Below, in pieces: positions 1-8,897 of a stretch of 64,000 nucleotides of DNA. This DNA comes from Pseudobutyrivibrio sp. ACV-2 (lineage in GTDB: Bacteria; Bacillota; Clostridia; Lachnospirales; Lachnospiraceae). A program made the translations under genes and the position numbers. The notes below the pieces were generated by a model. That model did not search any database. It was not told the origin of the DNA and saw nothing but the letters and a program-made list of their open reading frames with translations. The stretch is taken from assembly GCF_900107545.1 (NCBI RefSeq), contig NZ_FNQZ01000005.1, positions 169,357 through 233,356 of the forward strand, in the 5' to 3' direction. Position 1 is the first letter of the stretch; each line of letters opens with the position of its first letter.

Positions 1-163
1 GGCCTTTTCCGGTTTTAGCAAATGAACCGTGCAGATAAATTTCTGCGCTCTCTATTTTTTCTCCCATTAGCTTGGCGCAGACATTACCTATTTTGGCAGC
101 GCCTGCTGTGTGGGAACTGGATGGACCTACCATAACAGGTCCTATAATATCAAAAATATTCAT
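1..163 (-). CDS. sdaAB: L-serine dehydratase, iron-sulfur-dependent, beta subunit (partial, N-terminus only)
   Basis: The first 54 codons lie at the window edge, reading leftward from an ATG at 163. The translation contains [17 protein letters not shown], the hallmark start of the beta subunit of the two-subunit iron-sulfur L-serine ammonia-lyase, which turns L-serine into pyruvate and ammonia in the cytoplasm. The alpha subunit gene lies upstream on the same strand at 1125-1985, with a peptidase gene between them, so the three probably form one transcript. A TAGGAGAGAT ribosome-binding site precedes the ATG. The rest of the gene lies outside the window. Confidence 0.93.
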   Translation of the reverse strand, partial: MNIFDIIGPVMVGPSSSHTAGAAKIGNVCAKLMGEKIESAEIYLHGSFAKTGKG

Positions 164-176
164 TAATCTCTCCTAA

Positions 177-1124
177 TTAAAGGACGCTTCTTTTTATCGC
201 TTCACACATAACGTGGTTTGCAAGTGTACCTACCACATCTGTATTTGCAACAACGTCACCTAATGACATGGCATAGATGCTGTCTCCATCCATTGATGTG
301 TGGATTGGTCGGATACATCTGGCATACCCATCGTGAGCCATGCCTGCCACCTTACATAATTTAGTCTTATCAAGCTTTGCATTGGTAAGGATAATACCAA
401 TGGTTGTGTTGGCTGTAAAATCCGGCTGTTCAGCAGCATACATTCCAAGCATCAGCTCCTCGCAGGATTGTTCATTAAGCTCAGTGCCATCTTCATTTAG
501 AACACCAGCTATTCTTTTTCCTGTCTGGTAATCATAAATATCACCTAAGGCATTGGTACACACTATGGCGCCAACCTTTAAATCACCAAGCTGAACTGCG
601 TAGCTTCCAAGTCCTGTTTTAGTACATCTGTCTCCACCAAGCACCTTTCCTACAGTGGCACCACAGCCACAGCCATAGGCTCCATCCCGATAGTTTCCTG
701 ATTCATCTTCAAAGGCTTTAGCTGCTGCTTCATAGCCCATCTTTTTATCAGGGTACACATCACTTTTACCTATAAGCAAATCAAAAATATCAGACTGACA
801 TACAAGGGGAACTCTGACAGGTCCTACCGGAAAACCGATATCATGCTCAGCAAGATATTTCATAACACCGCCTGCTGCATCAAGACCAAAGGCTGAGCCG
901 CCACCTAAAACCACAGCATGAACTACCTCTGCTGCTGCAAGTGGGTCCATAAGACCTGATTCTCTGCTGGCTGGACCGCCACCTCTGATATCAAGCCCCG
1001 TAGGTGCCCCCTCAGGAGCGATGATTACAGTGACACCTGTTTTAGCATCATCATCCTCGACCTGACCTATCTTTACATTCCCAATATCGCATATACGAAT
1101 TTCATTTAAAATGTTTTCAAACAT
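177..1124 (-). CDS. P1 family peptidase (DmpA/NylC-type N-terminal nucleophile hydrolase)
   Basis: A 315-residue protein of the P1/S58 family, whose members self-cleave to expose a Ser or Thr nucleophile and act on peptides with small or beta-amino residues, or on nylon oligomers. Family signs are GGGPASRE near residue 48, VVLGGGSAFGLDAAGG at 71-86, the glycine-rich GCGCGATVGK near 151, and NTTIGIILTNA from residue 239. By analogy with NylC the chain should be cut between Asn239 and Thr240, leaving Thr240 as nucleophile. The ATG directly abuts the TAA of sdaAA (TAAATG), and sdaAB starts 13 bp downstream, so it is translationally coupled and sits inside the serine dehydratase operon. Substrate unknown; a peptidase feeding serine catabolism is inference. 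Confidence 0.88.
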   Translation of the reverse strand: MFENILNEIRICDIGNVKIGQVEDDDAKTGVTVIIAPEGAPTGLDIRGGGPASRESGLMDPLAAAEVVHAVVLGGGSAFGLDAAGGVMKYLAEHDIGFPVGPVRVPLVCQSDIFDLLIGKSDVYPDKKMGYEAAAKAFEDESGNYRDGAYGCGCGATVGKVLGGDRCTKTGLGSYAVQLGDLKVGAIVCTNALGDIYDYQTGKRIAGVLNEDGTELNEQSCEELMLGMYAAEQPDFTANTTIGIILTNAKLDKTKLCKVAGMAHDGYARCIRPIHTSMDGDSIYAMSLGDVVANTDVVGTLANHVMCEAIKRSVL

Positions 1125-1985
1125 TTAAATCTCCCCCTTTATCCTTTCACCAGTAGGTGTAGCAGCTACACCACCATTTCCAGTTTCTTTAATGTCCGGG
1201 CTCATACTTTTTCCAATGGAATTCATTGCATCAAAAACCTCATCAGCAGGAATCCTGCTTTCGATACCTGCCATGGTAAGCTCTGCAGATGTGACTGCAT
1301 TCATGGCTCCACACACATTTCGTTTTACACAAGGCACTTCCACAAGTCCTGCCACAGGGTCACAGGCCAGGCCCAAAAGATTTTTAAGTGCAAGGGCTGC
1401 TGCATTGGCACTGTCTCTTCCATTACCACCTTTTAGATATACAAGACCTGCTGCTGCCATTGAGCTGGCTGCTCCAATCTCTGCCTGACAGCCACCTTCA
1501 GCACCTGCCAAGGATGCACGGCTTGCTATTACTGCCCCTACTCCTGCTGCCACATACAAGGCCTCGGTCATTTTGTCATCAGATAGCCCCAACTTTTCCT
1601 GAGTGGCTATGAAAACAGCTGGAACCACACCACATGAGCCGGCAGTTGGTGCTGCAACTATTCGCTTCATACAGGCATTTCCTTCTGCCACTCGAAGTGC
1701 AAGCTCCATGACTCTTCCTGTAAAATCACCTACAAGAGGCTGTCCTTCGTTCAGATATTTTCTAAGCTTTCCAGCTTCCCCGCCAACAAGTCCGCTATTG
1801 CTTTTCATGCTGCTGTCATACTCCAAAGCAGACTCCTTCATAGCGGTGTACATCTTTTTCATCAAATCAAAAGAAGCGTCCTTTTCTATGGCACGCTCCT
1901 TACAATCGTCCTGCTGCACCAGCTTCCAAAACGGTGTACCGGACTCTTCTTCAATTTTGCATAATTCTTCAATTGATTCAAACAT
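1125..1985 (-). CDS. sdaAA: L-serine dehydratase, iron-sulfur-dependent, alpha subunit
   Basis: A 286-residue protein of normal family length. With SdaAB it forms the [4Fe-4S] L-serine ammonia-lyase, a cytoplasmic oxygen-sensitive enzyme converting serine to pyruvate. Recognisable stretches are MKRIVAAPTAGSCGVVPAV, GAEGGCQAEIGAASSMAAAG and ACDPVAGLVEVPCVKRN, which carry the conserved cysteines expected to bind the cluster. First gene of a probable sdaAA-peptidase-sdaAB operon, 82 bp downstream of clpB on the same strand. Confidence 0.95.
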   Translation of the reverse strand: MFESIEELCKIEEESGTPFWKLVQQDDCKERAIEKDASFDLMKKMYTAMKESALEYDSSMKSNSGLVGGEAGKLRKYLNEGQPLVGDFTGRVMELALRVAEGNACMKRIVAAPTAGSCGVVPAVFIATQEKLGLSDDKMTEALYVAAGVGAVIASRASLAGAEGGCQAEIGAASSMAAAGLVYLKGGNGRDSANAAALALKNLLGLACDPVAGLVEVPCVKRNVCGAMNAVTSAELTMAGIESRIPADEVFDAMNSIGKSMSPDIKETGNGGVAATPTGERIKGEI

Positions 1986-1989
1986 AAAA

Positions 1990-2057
1990 CGGCCTCTTGA
2001 TTATTATTATTTCTAGAATTAATAATACATAATCCTAAATACTATATCAAGAAGCCG
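1990..2057 (-). terminator. long-loop inverted repeat between clpB and sdaAA
   Basis: CGGCCTCTTGA and TCAAGAAGCCG pair with one mismatch across a 46-base AT-rich loop. Read on the minus strand the stem ends in TTTTATG, that is, at the sdaAA start codon. It could be a weak clpB terminator or a structure covering the sdaAA start. The loop is AT-rich and would also have to hold the sdaAA promoter. Confidence 0.35.
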
Positions 2058-2067
2058 TATTTTCATT

Positions 2068-4659
2068 TTACTGACCGCAGCTTGCTGTAAGCTGTGCACC
2101 GTCACTATCAATTGTTATGACACTACCTTCGTGGATGTCCCCACCAAGGATAATCTTTGCAGCCATTGTCTCTACATTTTTCTGAATGTATCGGCGAAGT
2201 GGGCGGGCGCCGTATACAGGATCATAGCCCTGGTCGATGACAAATGTCTTTGCTGCATCTGTGAGCTTTATTGTAAGCTGTCTGTCTGCAAGTCTTTCGT
2301 TAAGCTCTTTAAGGATAAGATCAACGATTCCACCGATGTTGTTTTTAGTCAATGGCTTGAACATGATGATTTCATCAAGTCTGTTCAAAAACTCTGGGCG
2401 GAAGGAATTTCTAAGCTCATTCATTACCATATCATTTGTCGCCTGGGTGATCTCGCCGGTTGTTTCATCAATACCTTCAAGCAGATATTGTGAACCAAGG
2501 TTTGAGGTCATGATAATGATTGTGTTTTTGAAATCCACTGTGCGTCCTTGAGAATCGGTGATTCGGCCATCATCAAGCACCTGAAGTAAAACATTGAATA
2601 CATCAGGATGAGCCTTTTCCACCTCATCAAAAAGCACTACCGAATATGGCTTACGACGTACTGCCTCTGTAAGCTGACCGCCTTCATCATATCCTACATA
2701 TCCTGGAGGTGCTCCTATGAGTCGGCTCACGCTAAATTTCTCCATGTATTCGGACATATCAAGTCGAACCATTGCATTTTCATCATCGAACAGTGCCTGA
2801 GCCAAGGTCTTTGCAAGCTCAGTCTTACCTACACCGGTAGGTCCTAAGAATAGGAATGAACCGATTGGTTTGCTAGGATCCTTTATGCCGGCCTTTGAAC
2901 GGATGATTGCCTCAGATACAAGCTTTACTGCATCGTCCTGACCCATTACTCGCTTGTGCAATTCCTCGTCAAGATGAAGTGTCTTGCTGCGCTCTGTTTC
3001 ATTAAGTTTGGCAACTGGAATGCCTGTCCATCTGGAGATAATGCGGGCAATCTCTTCCTCTGATACATTTTCATGAACCAGATTTGCGTCTCTGTCCTTC
3101 AGCCTTGCCTCTGCTTCATCAAGCTTTGCCTGGAGTTCTGGAAGACGTCCATACTGAAGCTTGGCTGCTTCTTCAAGGTCATATTTCTGCTGGGCAATCT
3201 TTATCTGGCCCTGAACATCCTCAAGTTCTTCCTTTACTTTTGCCACATCCTCAACAAGCTTTTTCTCATTGTCCCATGCAGCTTTTTTGCCGTTGTACTC
3301 ATCTCTGAGCTCTGAGAGCTCCTTCTGCAAATCCGCAAGACGATCCTGAGAAAGCTTATCTGTTTCCTTTTTAAGGGCTGCCTCTTCAATTTCAAGCTGC
3401 ATTACACGCCTGTTCATTTCATCAAGCTCGGCTGGCATTGAATCCAGCTCTGTTTTGATAAGAGCACATGCCTCATCCACCAGGTCAATGGCCTTATCTG
3501 GAAGGAATCTATCTGATATATATCTATTAGAAAGTGTTGCTGCTGAAACCAGCGCACCATCTGTGATCTTTACGCCGTGGAATACCTCATAGCGTTCCTT
3601 CAGGCCTCTAAGGATTGAAATGGTATCTTCCACTGTAGGCTCATCCACCATAACTGGCTGGAAACGACGCTCTAATGCAGCATCCTTTTCGATGTATTCA
3701 CGGTACTCATCCAATGTAGTGGCACCAATACAGTGTAGCTCGCCACGGGCAAGCATAGGCTTTAGCATATTTCCTGCATCAAGACCACCGCTGCCATTTT
3801 TACCAGCACCGATAATAGTGTGAAGCTCATCTATAAACAGGATGATTTCGCCATCAGAATTTTTGATTTCATCAAGGACAGCTTTTAATCTTTCCTCAAA
3901 CTCACCCTGATATTTTGCACCGGCAATCATAGAACCGATTTCAAGTGAGAATACCTTTTTATTTTTAAGCGCATCAGGCACATCACCTCTGACAATACGC
4001 TGAGCCAAGCCCTCTACTACTGCTGTTTTACCAACACCAGGCTCACCGATAAGCACTGGGTTATTTTTCGTCTTTCGGCTAAGAATTCTGATGACGTTTC
4101 TGATTTCCTCATCTCTGCCTATAACAGGATCAAGCTTATTATCACGGGCTCTTTCCACTAGGTCATAACCATATTTTTCTAAAGTGTCATAGGTAGCCTC
4201 TGGATTATCCGTATTTACGGTTTGGTTGCCACGCACTGTAGCAAGCACTGACAGGAATGAATCTCTTGTTATACCAAAGGTCTTAAAGATGTTTTTAATT
4301 GGAGTGCTAGGCTTTTTAATCATGGCAAGCATCAGATGCTCAACAGATACATAGCTGTCTCGCATGGCTTTGGCCTCATCCTCAGCATAGGTAAGGACAT
4401 AATTCAGATGCTGGCCAACACGAAGTTCTCCACCCTGTACCTTTACTCTGGCGTTTAGGGCTGCATCTATCGCATTTACGAATTGTGTAGTATCGATATT
4501 CATCTTGCTAATCAACGAAGGAATCAGCCCATTCTCCTGACGCATCAACGCCATCAGCAAATGCTCCTGCTCCAGTTCCTGATTGCCATACTCCATCGCT
4601 ATCTTTTCACAGCCATTTATGGCTTCGATTGATTTCTGTGTAAATTTCTGGATGTTCAT
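2068..4659 (-). CDS. clpB: ATP-dependent chaperone ClpB
   Basis: An 863-residue Hsp100 disaggregase of full family length. An N-terminal Clp-N repeat domain (about 1-145) is followed by nucleotide-binding domain 1 with Walker A GEPGVGKT at 205-212 and Walker B FIDELH, a long coiled-coil middle domain (about 400-525) that marks ClpB rather than ClpC or ClpA, and nucleotide-binding domain 2 with GPTGVGKT and GYVGYDEGG. It resolubilises protein aggregates with DnaK in the cytoplasm. AGGAGG-type ribosome-binding site before the ATG. A perfect CIRCE operator 80 bp upstream implies repression by HrcA, shared with the hsp20 gene at 20928. Confidence 0.97.
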   Translation of the reverse strand: MNIQKFTQKSIEAINGCEKIAMEYGNQELEQEHLLMALMRQENGLIPSLISKMNIDTTQFVNAIDAALNARVKVQGGELRVGQHLNYVLTYAEDEAKAMRDSYVSVEHLMLAMIKKPSTPIKNIFKTFGITRDSFLSVLATVRGNQTVNTDNPEATYDTLEKYGYDLVERARDNKLDPVIGRDEEIRNVIRILSRKTKNNPVLIGEPGVGKTAVVEGLAQRIVRGDVPDALKNKKVFSLEIGSMIAGAKYQGEFEERLKAVLDEIKNSDGEIILFIDELHTIIGAGKNGSGGLDAGNMLKPMLARGELHCIGATTLDEYREYIEKDAALERRFQPVMVDEPTVEDTISILRGLKERYEVFHGVKITDGALVSAATLSNRYISDRFLPDKAIDLVDEACALIKTELDSMPAELDEMNRRVMQLEIEEAALKKETDKLSQDRLADLQKELSELRDEYNGKKAAWDNEKKLVEDVAKVKEELEDVQGQIKIAQQKYDLEEAAKLQYGRLPELQAKLDEAEARLKDRDANLVHENVSEEEIARIISRWTGIPVAKLNETERSKTLHLDEELHKRVMGQDDAVKLVSEAIIRSKAGIKDPSKPIGSFLFLGPTGVGKTELAKTLAQALFDDENAMVRLDMSEYMEKFSVSRLIGAPPGYVGYDEGGQLTEAVRRKPYSVVLFDEVEKAHPDVFNVLLQVLDDGRITDSQGRTVDFKNTIIIMTSNLGSQYLLEGIDETTGEITQATNDMVMNELRNSFRPEFLNRLDEIIMFKPLTKNNIGGIVDLILKELNERLADRQLTIKLTDAAKTFVIDQGYDPVYGARPLRRYIQKNVETMAAKIILGGDIHEGSVITIDSDGAQLTASCGQ

Positions 4660-4738
4660 AAACTCACCTCCTAAATCCCAGGGGTTTTCTCCCTTTAAAC
4701 AAGCATTTCGATTTACTAATTATGTTCTAGCACAAAAA

Positions 4739-4765
4739 TTAGCACTCTACAAGAGAGAGTGCTAA
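4739..4765 (-). promoter_or_regulatory. CIRCE operator (HrcA) upstream of clpB
   Basis: TTAGCACTC-N9-GAGTGCTAA, a perfect 9-bp inverted repeat with 9-bp spacer, identical in both arms to the classical CIRCE element bound by HrcA. It lies about 80 bp before the clpB start, in the transcript leader or at the promoter. The AT-rich stretch just beyond it (4770-4830) should hold the promoter. Confidence 0.96.
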
Positions 4766-4831
4766 TAATTTATAAATATTTTAGATTTTATATCCTTAAA
4801 TTAAATATCCCTAAATTACTATATGTTATGT

Positions 4832-5160
4832 CTAAAAACAATCAATATCAGTCAACTTATACTGCGACCAAGACTCCATTGTCATAGGAGTGGCCGAATA
4901 TTTCCAAATACCATCTTTTTCAAGATTATTAATATTTGCTACAGCTGTTCCAATTTGTGCTCCATCGTCATCATATAGTGCAAATGTGATTTGAGCGTAT
5001 GTTAAATCTCTTCCTGTTGTATTTTTCAGAGAGCCTTTAATGGAAACCACTCCCAAAGAATCCCTCTGTGTTTCTGGTTCTGTTATTACTTCAAAATCTT
5101 CTTTATTTGTCGATTCTATAAAGCCTACAGTATTTTTTGTATCATTGTTTAATGAAGAAA
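4832..5160 (-). pseudogene. C-terminal remnant of an FxLYD-domain protein
   Basis: The minus frame encodes VVSIKGSLKNTTGRDL followed by ITFALYDDDG, the signature of the FxLYD domain found in secreted or lipoprotein stress proteins of Firmicutes. The frame stays open upstream through an acidic Thr/Asn-rich linker (about TKNTVGFIESTNKEDFEVITE) but no ATG, signal peptide or lipobox appears before it runs into the oppositely oriented HTH gene at 5181. A TTG at 5056 could start a 74-aa product but has no good ribosome-binding site. Best read as the 3' end of a gene whose 5' half was lost. Confidence 0.6.
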
Positions 5161-5180
5161 AAGTAGGAAGGTATAGAAAA

Positions 5181-5381
5181 ATGCTCCAACTTCGAATTGA
5201 TGAAATACTAAAGGAACAAAACCATACAAAATATTGGTTGTTTAAGCGTATGGAACCAATGAGCTATCAAAATTTTAATAGAATTTACAACAACGAAACA
5301 TCATCTATTAAATTTGACACATTGGAAAAACTAAAGCTTGCTCTAGACGTTAGTTATGAAGACTTGTTTAAAGAAGTGTAA
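5181..5381 (+). CDS. small Cro/C1-type helix-turn-helix regulator
   Basis: A 66-residue single-domain XRE-type DNA-binding protein of the YozG kind, starting MLQLRIDEIL, with the central MSYQNFNRIYNNETSSIKFDTLEKL giving helices 2-4. The ATG at 5181 is chosen because GTAGGAAGGT sits just upstream and the in-frame upstream extension is AT-rich and overlaps the FxLYD frame. It lies head to head with the FxLYD remnant and 50 bp before the antisense RNA of the type I toxin module. Target unknown. Confidence 0.75.
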   Translation: MLQLRIDEILKEQNHTKYWLFKRMEPMSYQNFNRIYNNETSSIKFDTLEKLKLALDVSYEDLFKEV

Positions 5382-5393
5382 ATTAAAAATCAA

Positions 5394-5422
5394 TTGAAAC
5401 TAACCTTTAATAATGTTATATT
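5394..5422 (+). promoter_or_regulatory. promoter of the putative antitoxin RNA
   Basis: TTGAAA at 5394-5399, a 17-bp spacer, and TATATT at 5417-5422. Expected transcription start near 5429, at the first base of the structured repeat RNA. Confidence 0.6.
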
Positions 5423-5426
5423 ATAG

Positions 5427-5458
5427 ATAAAGAAAGCACCCACTCCAAAGTGGATGCT
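5427..5458 (-). terminator. terminator of the toxin mRNA (minus strand)
   Basis: On the minus strand AGCATCCACT-TTGG-AGTGGGTGCT forms a 10-bp stem with one mismatch, followed by TTCTTTAT. It stops leftward transcription of the toxin gene just inside the start of the convergent antisense RNA, so the two transcripts overlap over their 3' 100 bases. Confidence 0.6.
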
Positions 5459-5533
5459 CCCGAGATGAGATTTATTTACCTCTCAGTGAGAGGCGCCTCT
5501 CCCGTTTGCCGACAGGAGAGGCATTATTTTTTT
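5429..5533 (+). ncRNA. putative type I antitoxin RNA (copy 1)
   Basis: About 105 nt between the promoter at 5394-5422 and a strong intrinsic terminator (GCCTCTCC at 5495-5502, GGAGAGGC at 5515-5522, then ATTATTTTTTT). Three hairpins are visible: 5435-5458, CCTCTCAGTGAGAGG at 5480-5494, and the terminator stem. It is convergent with and complementary to the 3' end of the toxin mRNA, the same geometry as RatA/TxpA of Bacillus subtilis. Function is inferred from layout and the toxin-like ORF; no expression evidence. Confidence 0.6.
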
Positions 5534-5646
5534 CGCTTATTATTTCTCTTATCGAGAAAGTTAAGCAACGTCAAAAGAGTATCACAAACCATAAATGGCA
5601 ATGCTATAATACCTAGCACAATCATCAAGATTTCATAATCGCTCAT
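5524..5646 (-). CDS. 40-residue holin-like type I toxin peptide
   Basis: The peptide starts MSDYEILMIVLGIIAL, has one transmembrane helix through about residue 32, and ends in a basic tail FLDKRNNKRKK, the form of the putative holin-like toxins (Hol_Tox, related to TxpA/BsrG). The ATG at 5646 is chosen because a near-ideal GGGAGGTG lies 7-8 bases upstream; the longer frame to 5775 has no such site and looks like structured leader. Its stop codon overlaps the T-run of the convergent RNA. Such peptides insert in the membrane and stop growth unless silenced by the antisense RNA. Frame, start and tail are seen; toxicity is inference. Confidence 0.72.
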   Translation of the reverse strand: MSDYEILMIVLGIIALPFMVCDTLLTLLNFLDKRNNKRKK

Positions 5647-5918
5647 TGGCGCCACCTCCCTTCCGTTAGCATCCAATTGCTCGGATACCATATAGGCTCG
5701 GGAGACCACCACCCTGTCATGGGTACTTTCTGTACGGATGAACCGCGCATTTAATTTTAGTACATACGTTTGCATTTTTCAATGTAACATATATTATTTC
5801 TAGGTACTTTTATAGGTACATTTCTACAATAATTAATACATCACTTTTTACACCAATTTTACAATAATTTATAAATTAAAAATTCATTGAATCCTGTCAG
5901 TGATGTTATATTATATAT

Positions 5919-6028
5919 AAAGAAAGCACCCACTCCAAAGTGGATGCTACCGAGTTGAAACTACTTTAAATGCTCATTTCATTAAGAGCACAGCCTCTCC
6001 CGTTTGCAGACAGGAGAGGCATTTTTAT
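5919..6028 (+). ncRNA. second copy of the antitoxin-like RNA, opposing the GH3 3' end
   Basis: Same 5' hairpin (5925-5948) and terminator stem (5993-6000 with 6013-6020, then ATTTTTATTT) as copy 1, but the middle hairpin is TGCTC/GAGCA at 5971-5990. A TTGAAT at 5887 and a TATTAT-type -10 near 5909 could drive it. No toxin ORF faces it; the GH3 gene at 6033-8897 ends where the toxin stop would be. On the minus strand the 5' hairpin followed by TTTCTTTATAT should terminate the GH3 transcript. Either an orphan antitoxin RNA or simply a shared 3' terminator cassette. Confidence 0.45.
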
Positions 6029-6032
6029 TTAA

Positions 6033-8897
6033 CTATTCTGTAGCCTTTAACTCTTTTATTTTCTTCATTGTCTTAACCTCAAGAAGGATGAGTAATCCTG
6101 CTATGATAATATCAACAATGATGAATGCAATCTGCCATGGATAGAGACCTGTGTGAAGGTTCTCAGGCTCGTAGGCACGGCTGTTTACAACTGTGTACAT
6201 TATATTCTTTGATGCCTGGCGAAGTGCCTTGATACCAGTGGCACTTGTTTTGTCGTCAGGGGTGTTTGTACCCATTTCGTATGCTACGAGCATTAGGTCG
6301 TTACCATTTCTGATAGCTGCATCAGCATCCATGAAGTTTGCTCCAAGGAAGTAGTCTGTAATTACCATTCCACGGAATCCCCATTCATCACGGAGTACTT
6401 TGTTAAGAAGGCTATCGTTAGCACCTGACCAGTGTGGTCCGATGTAGCTGTATGCACTCATGACTGCCTGTGCACCACCCTGTTTTACTGCAATTTCAAA
6501 TGGCTTTAAATAAATCTCTCGGATTGCCTGCTCTGGAGCCCAAACTGAAATCATGTTCCAACGGTTTGTCTCCTGATCATTCATTGCAAAGTGTTTGATG
6601 TAGCTGTATACACCAGATTCCTTTGCACCGATTACCTCCTGTGAAATCTGTGTACCTGATAGTAATCCATCCTCAGACACATACTCAAACTCACGTCCGC
6701 CAAGAGCTGCACGATGTGTGTTGATTGCTGGTGCATACCATCCTGATGCGTCCATCTCATCGCACATTTTGCCCATAAGACGTCCATATTCTAATGCAAG
6801 ATTCTTATTGAATGTACATGCAAGAGTTACGGATGAAGGCATACCGATTGAGAACTTGCCTGTAAAGTTGTTTGTAATAGAAGCAGGTCCATCACAGTCT
6901 GTAGTTCTTGCCTTTTCTACTGATGGTACCTCAAGTGTCTGATAGCCACCTAATGCTACCAGTGATGACATTTCATCAACTGTAAGTTCATCTAATAAAT
7001 CTTCCCAACGTGGATCATCATACTCAGCGCCCCTAAGGTCCTCAAGCTTAATGCCATTGTCAGCGCCAGTTGTTGGCATTTCATCATTTGAATCATTAAG
7101 CTTCTCTGGATTGTAATTAAGATTGCAAACATATTCTGCTTTAGCTTCATCTGTCATAGAAAAGCTTGCAGGAGCTGCTGTAGCTTCTTCATAATTTGCA
7201 AAATGATCTGCTCTTGAAAGATATGTTGCGTTGCCTAAAGCAGTATCAAAGTGATTAGTTGCAGCAACTTCATCTGTTGAACGTTTATTGTTTTCCCCGT
7301 AGACAACTGTATTGTCTAAATTAAGTATCTTCTCATCGATGACTGTATGAGCATCCTCTCTAAGAGAAATGATGTAGTCACCTTCCTCAAGAACGTATGC
7401 TTTTTCATTTTTATCATCATAAGAAGCAAGTGATTCCTCTGTGAAATCAAGTGTTACTGTCTGTGACTCGCCTGGTGCTAAAACATCTGTCTTATCAAAA
7501 GCCACAAGATTTACTGCTGATTTCTCGATTCCACCATTTGTGTAAGGTGGTGTGTCATAAAGCTCAACTGCTGATTTACCAGCAACATCACCTGTGTTTG
7601 TAACTGTTACATCAACTGTAACATTGCCATCAGCATCTATATTTAAATCTCCCATCTCCTGCTTGAAGGTTGTGTATGATAAGCCGTAACCAAATGGATA
7701 CTGAACTTCTTCATCGTAATCGATGAGACCTTCAACTGCAGCTGTTTCGTAGAAACGATATCCAACATAGATACCCTCTACGTAGTTTACAAAGTGTGGA
7801 GCAGAAACTCCAAGAATTGGATCACCTGAATCATAGGTAAACTCATCTACATTATCGAATGCATAATCACCAAAGTTGTTGAACCAAGGTGCATGATCGA
7901 TGTGTCGCGCGAATGTGTCTGATGTCTTTCCTGATGGATTTACATCACCATTTAAAATACTTCCAAGTGCAGGAAAGCCACCCTGTCCTAAGCCCTGGCA
8001 CCATACTAACCCCTTGATGCTAGGATACTCATCGACGAAGTTCATCTCAAATGTGTTTGCTCCTGTATAAACAACGATTACGTTGTCGTATGTACCACAA
8101 ACTTCATCAAATAAATCACGCTCTGTCTGATCTAACTGAAGGATATGCTGACCTTTCTTGAAGTCGTTGTAATCCTCTGAGTTTTCATTGTATGTAACCC
8201 CCGCTGTCACATCCTTTGGAAGATCAGCGCCCTCGCCACCGCTTCTTGCAATTACAATAACTGCTGTGTCAGAGTAATTTTTTGCATTCTCTAAAAGTTC
8301 CTTTGGATATGTTGAAAGTGCTGGTTCTGGAAGTGTCCAGTCCTGGCCGAACAATCCGATTTCCGGTCTGTCTGTTCTGTAGCTTGTATAGAAATCTGAG
8401 AGCTCCTGGTTTGTCTCAAAGCCTGCTTCATGAAGTCCATCTAAAAGCGATGTTGTCTCAAAATCTGCCGAGAATCCACCGGAACCTGTACCACCGTAAT
8501 ATGGATTGGTTGAAGACCATCCAAATACGTTTAGCTTTTTACCAGATTCCATTGGAAGTGCACCCTTGTTTTCAAGAAGGACAACACCCTCTCCTGCAAC
8601 TTCCTTTGAAAGCTCTCTGGCTTCTTCAATTGTTTTGTCTGTAACTGCTCCCTTGCCTGTTGCAAGTGTAATCATGTTGGACAATGGTCCAAAGCAAATT
8701 AAGTTTACGATAGTTACAATTGCAAGCAGGAATGCTGTAAGGGAATGTCTTCTTATAAGAAAACGCGCCTTCTTTTCCTTCTTGCTGGCAACAATCATGC
8801 AAACAATAAATGCTACGATGACTACTGCTAGTGCAATGAGATGTGGTGTAATCAATTTAAGTACATTGATTACATCCGTCATGTTAATTGATAACAT
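6033..8897 (-). CDS. membrane-anchored beta-glucosidase, GH3 family with inverted domain order
   Basis: A 954-residue GH3 enzyme. Two N-terminal transmembrane segments (about 15-35 and 48-70) precede a GH3 C-terminal-type domain (VVLLENKGALPM, FGWSSTNPYYGGTGSGG), then GYGLSYTTF and a fibronectin III-like domain (to about 520), and only then the TIM barrel (DCDGPASITNNF, KHFAMNDQETNRW, ending GFRGMVITDYF). Asp848 in VITDYF is the expected nucleophile. This permuted order is known from Butyrivibrio and Ruminococcus albus BglA. A last transmembrane helix lies at about 924-942. It probably releases glucose from beta-glucosides at the membrane surface; topology is not settled. Divergent from the LytTR/GHKL pair, which may regulate it. 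Confidence 0.88.
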   Translation of the reverse strand: MLSINMTDVINVLKLITPHLIALAVVIVAFIVCMIVASKKEKKARFLIRRHSLTAFLLAIVTIVNLICFGPLSNMITLATGKGAVTDKTIEEARELSKEVAGEGVVLLENKGALPMESGKKLNVFGWSSTNPYYGGTGSGGFSADFETTSLLDGLHEAGFETNQELSDFYTSYRTDRPEIGLFGQDWTLPEPALSTYPKELLENAKNYSDTAVIVIARSGGEGADLPKDVTAGVTYNENSEDYNDFKKGQHILQLDQTERDLFDEVCGTYDNVIVVYTGANTFEMNFVDEYPSIKGLVWCQGLGQGGFPALGSILNGDVNPSGKTSDTFARHIDHAPWFNNFGDYAFDNVDEFTYDSGDPILGVSAPHFVNYVEGIYVGYRFYETAAVEGLIDYDEEVQYPFGYGLSYTTFKQEMGDLNIDADGNVTVDVTVTNTGDVAGKSAVELYDTPPYTNGGIEKSAVNLVAFDKTDVLAPGESQTVTLDFTEESLASYDDKNEKAYVLEEGDYIISLREDAHTVIDEKILNLDNTVVYGENNKRSTDEVAATNHFDTALGNATYLSRADHFANYEEATAAPASFSMTDEAKAEYVCNLNYNPEKLNDSNDEMPTTGADNGIKLEDLRGAEYDDPRWEDLLDELTVDEMSSLVALGGYQTLEVPSVEKARTTDCDGPASITNNFTGKFSIGMPSSVTLACTFNKNLALEYGRLMGKMCDEMDASGWYAPAINTHRAALGGREFEYVSEDGLLSGTQISQEVIGAKESGVYSYIKHFAMNDQETNRWNMISVWAPEQAIREIYLKPFEIAVKQGGAQAVMSAYSYIGPHWSGANDSLLNKVLRDEWGFRGMVITDYFLGANFMDADAAIRNGNDLMLVAYEMGTNTPDDKTSATGIKALRQASKNIMYTVVNSRAYEPENLHTGLYPWQIAFIIVDIIIAGLLILLEVKTMKKIKELKATE

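Larger units (their letters stand above)
5411..6028. repeat. two direct copies of a structured RNA module (5411-5533 and 5901-6028)
   Basis: Both copies start with TGTTATATTATA(G/T)ATAAAG, then an identical hairpin (AGCACCCACT-CCAA-AGTGGATGCT), then CCGAG(A/T)TGA, a small hairpin of different sequence in each copy, and a near-identical terminator stem GCCTCTCC/GGAGAGGC with a T-run. Only the middle hairpin differs strongly. The left copy opposes a toxin-like ORF, the right one opposes the end of the GH3 gene. Confidence 0.85.

Noticed and set aside
5646..5775. Longer 83-codon version of the toxin gene
   Set aside because: The extension lacks a ribosome-binding site and a hydrophobic or conserved pattern, while the internal ATG at 5646 has a near-ideal one.
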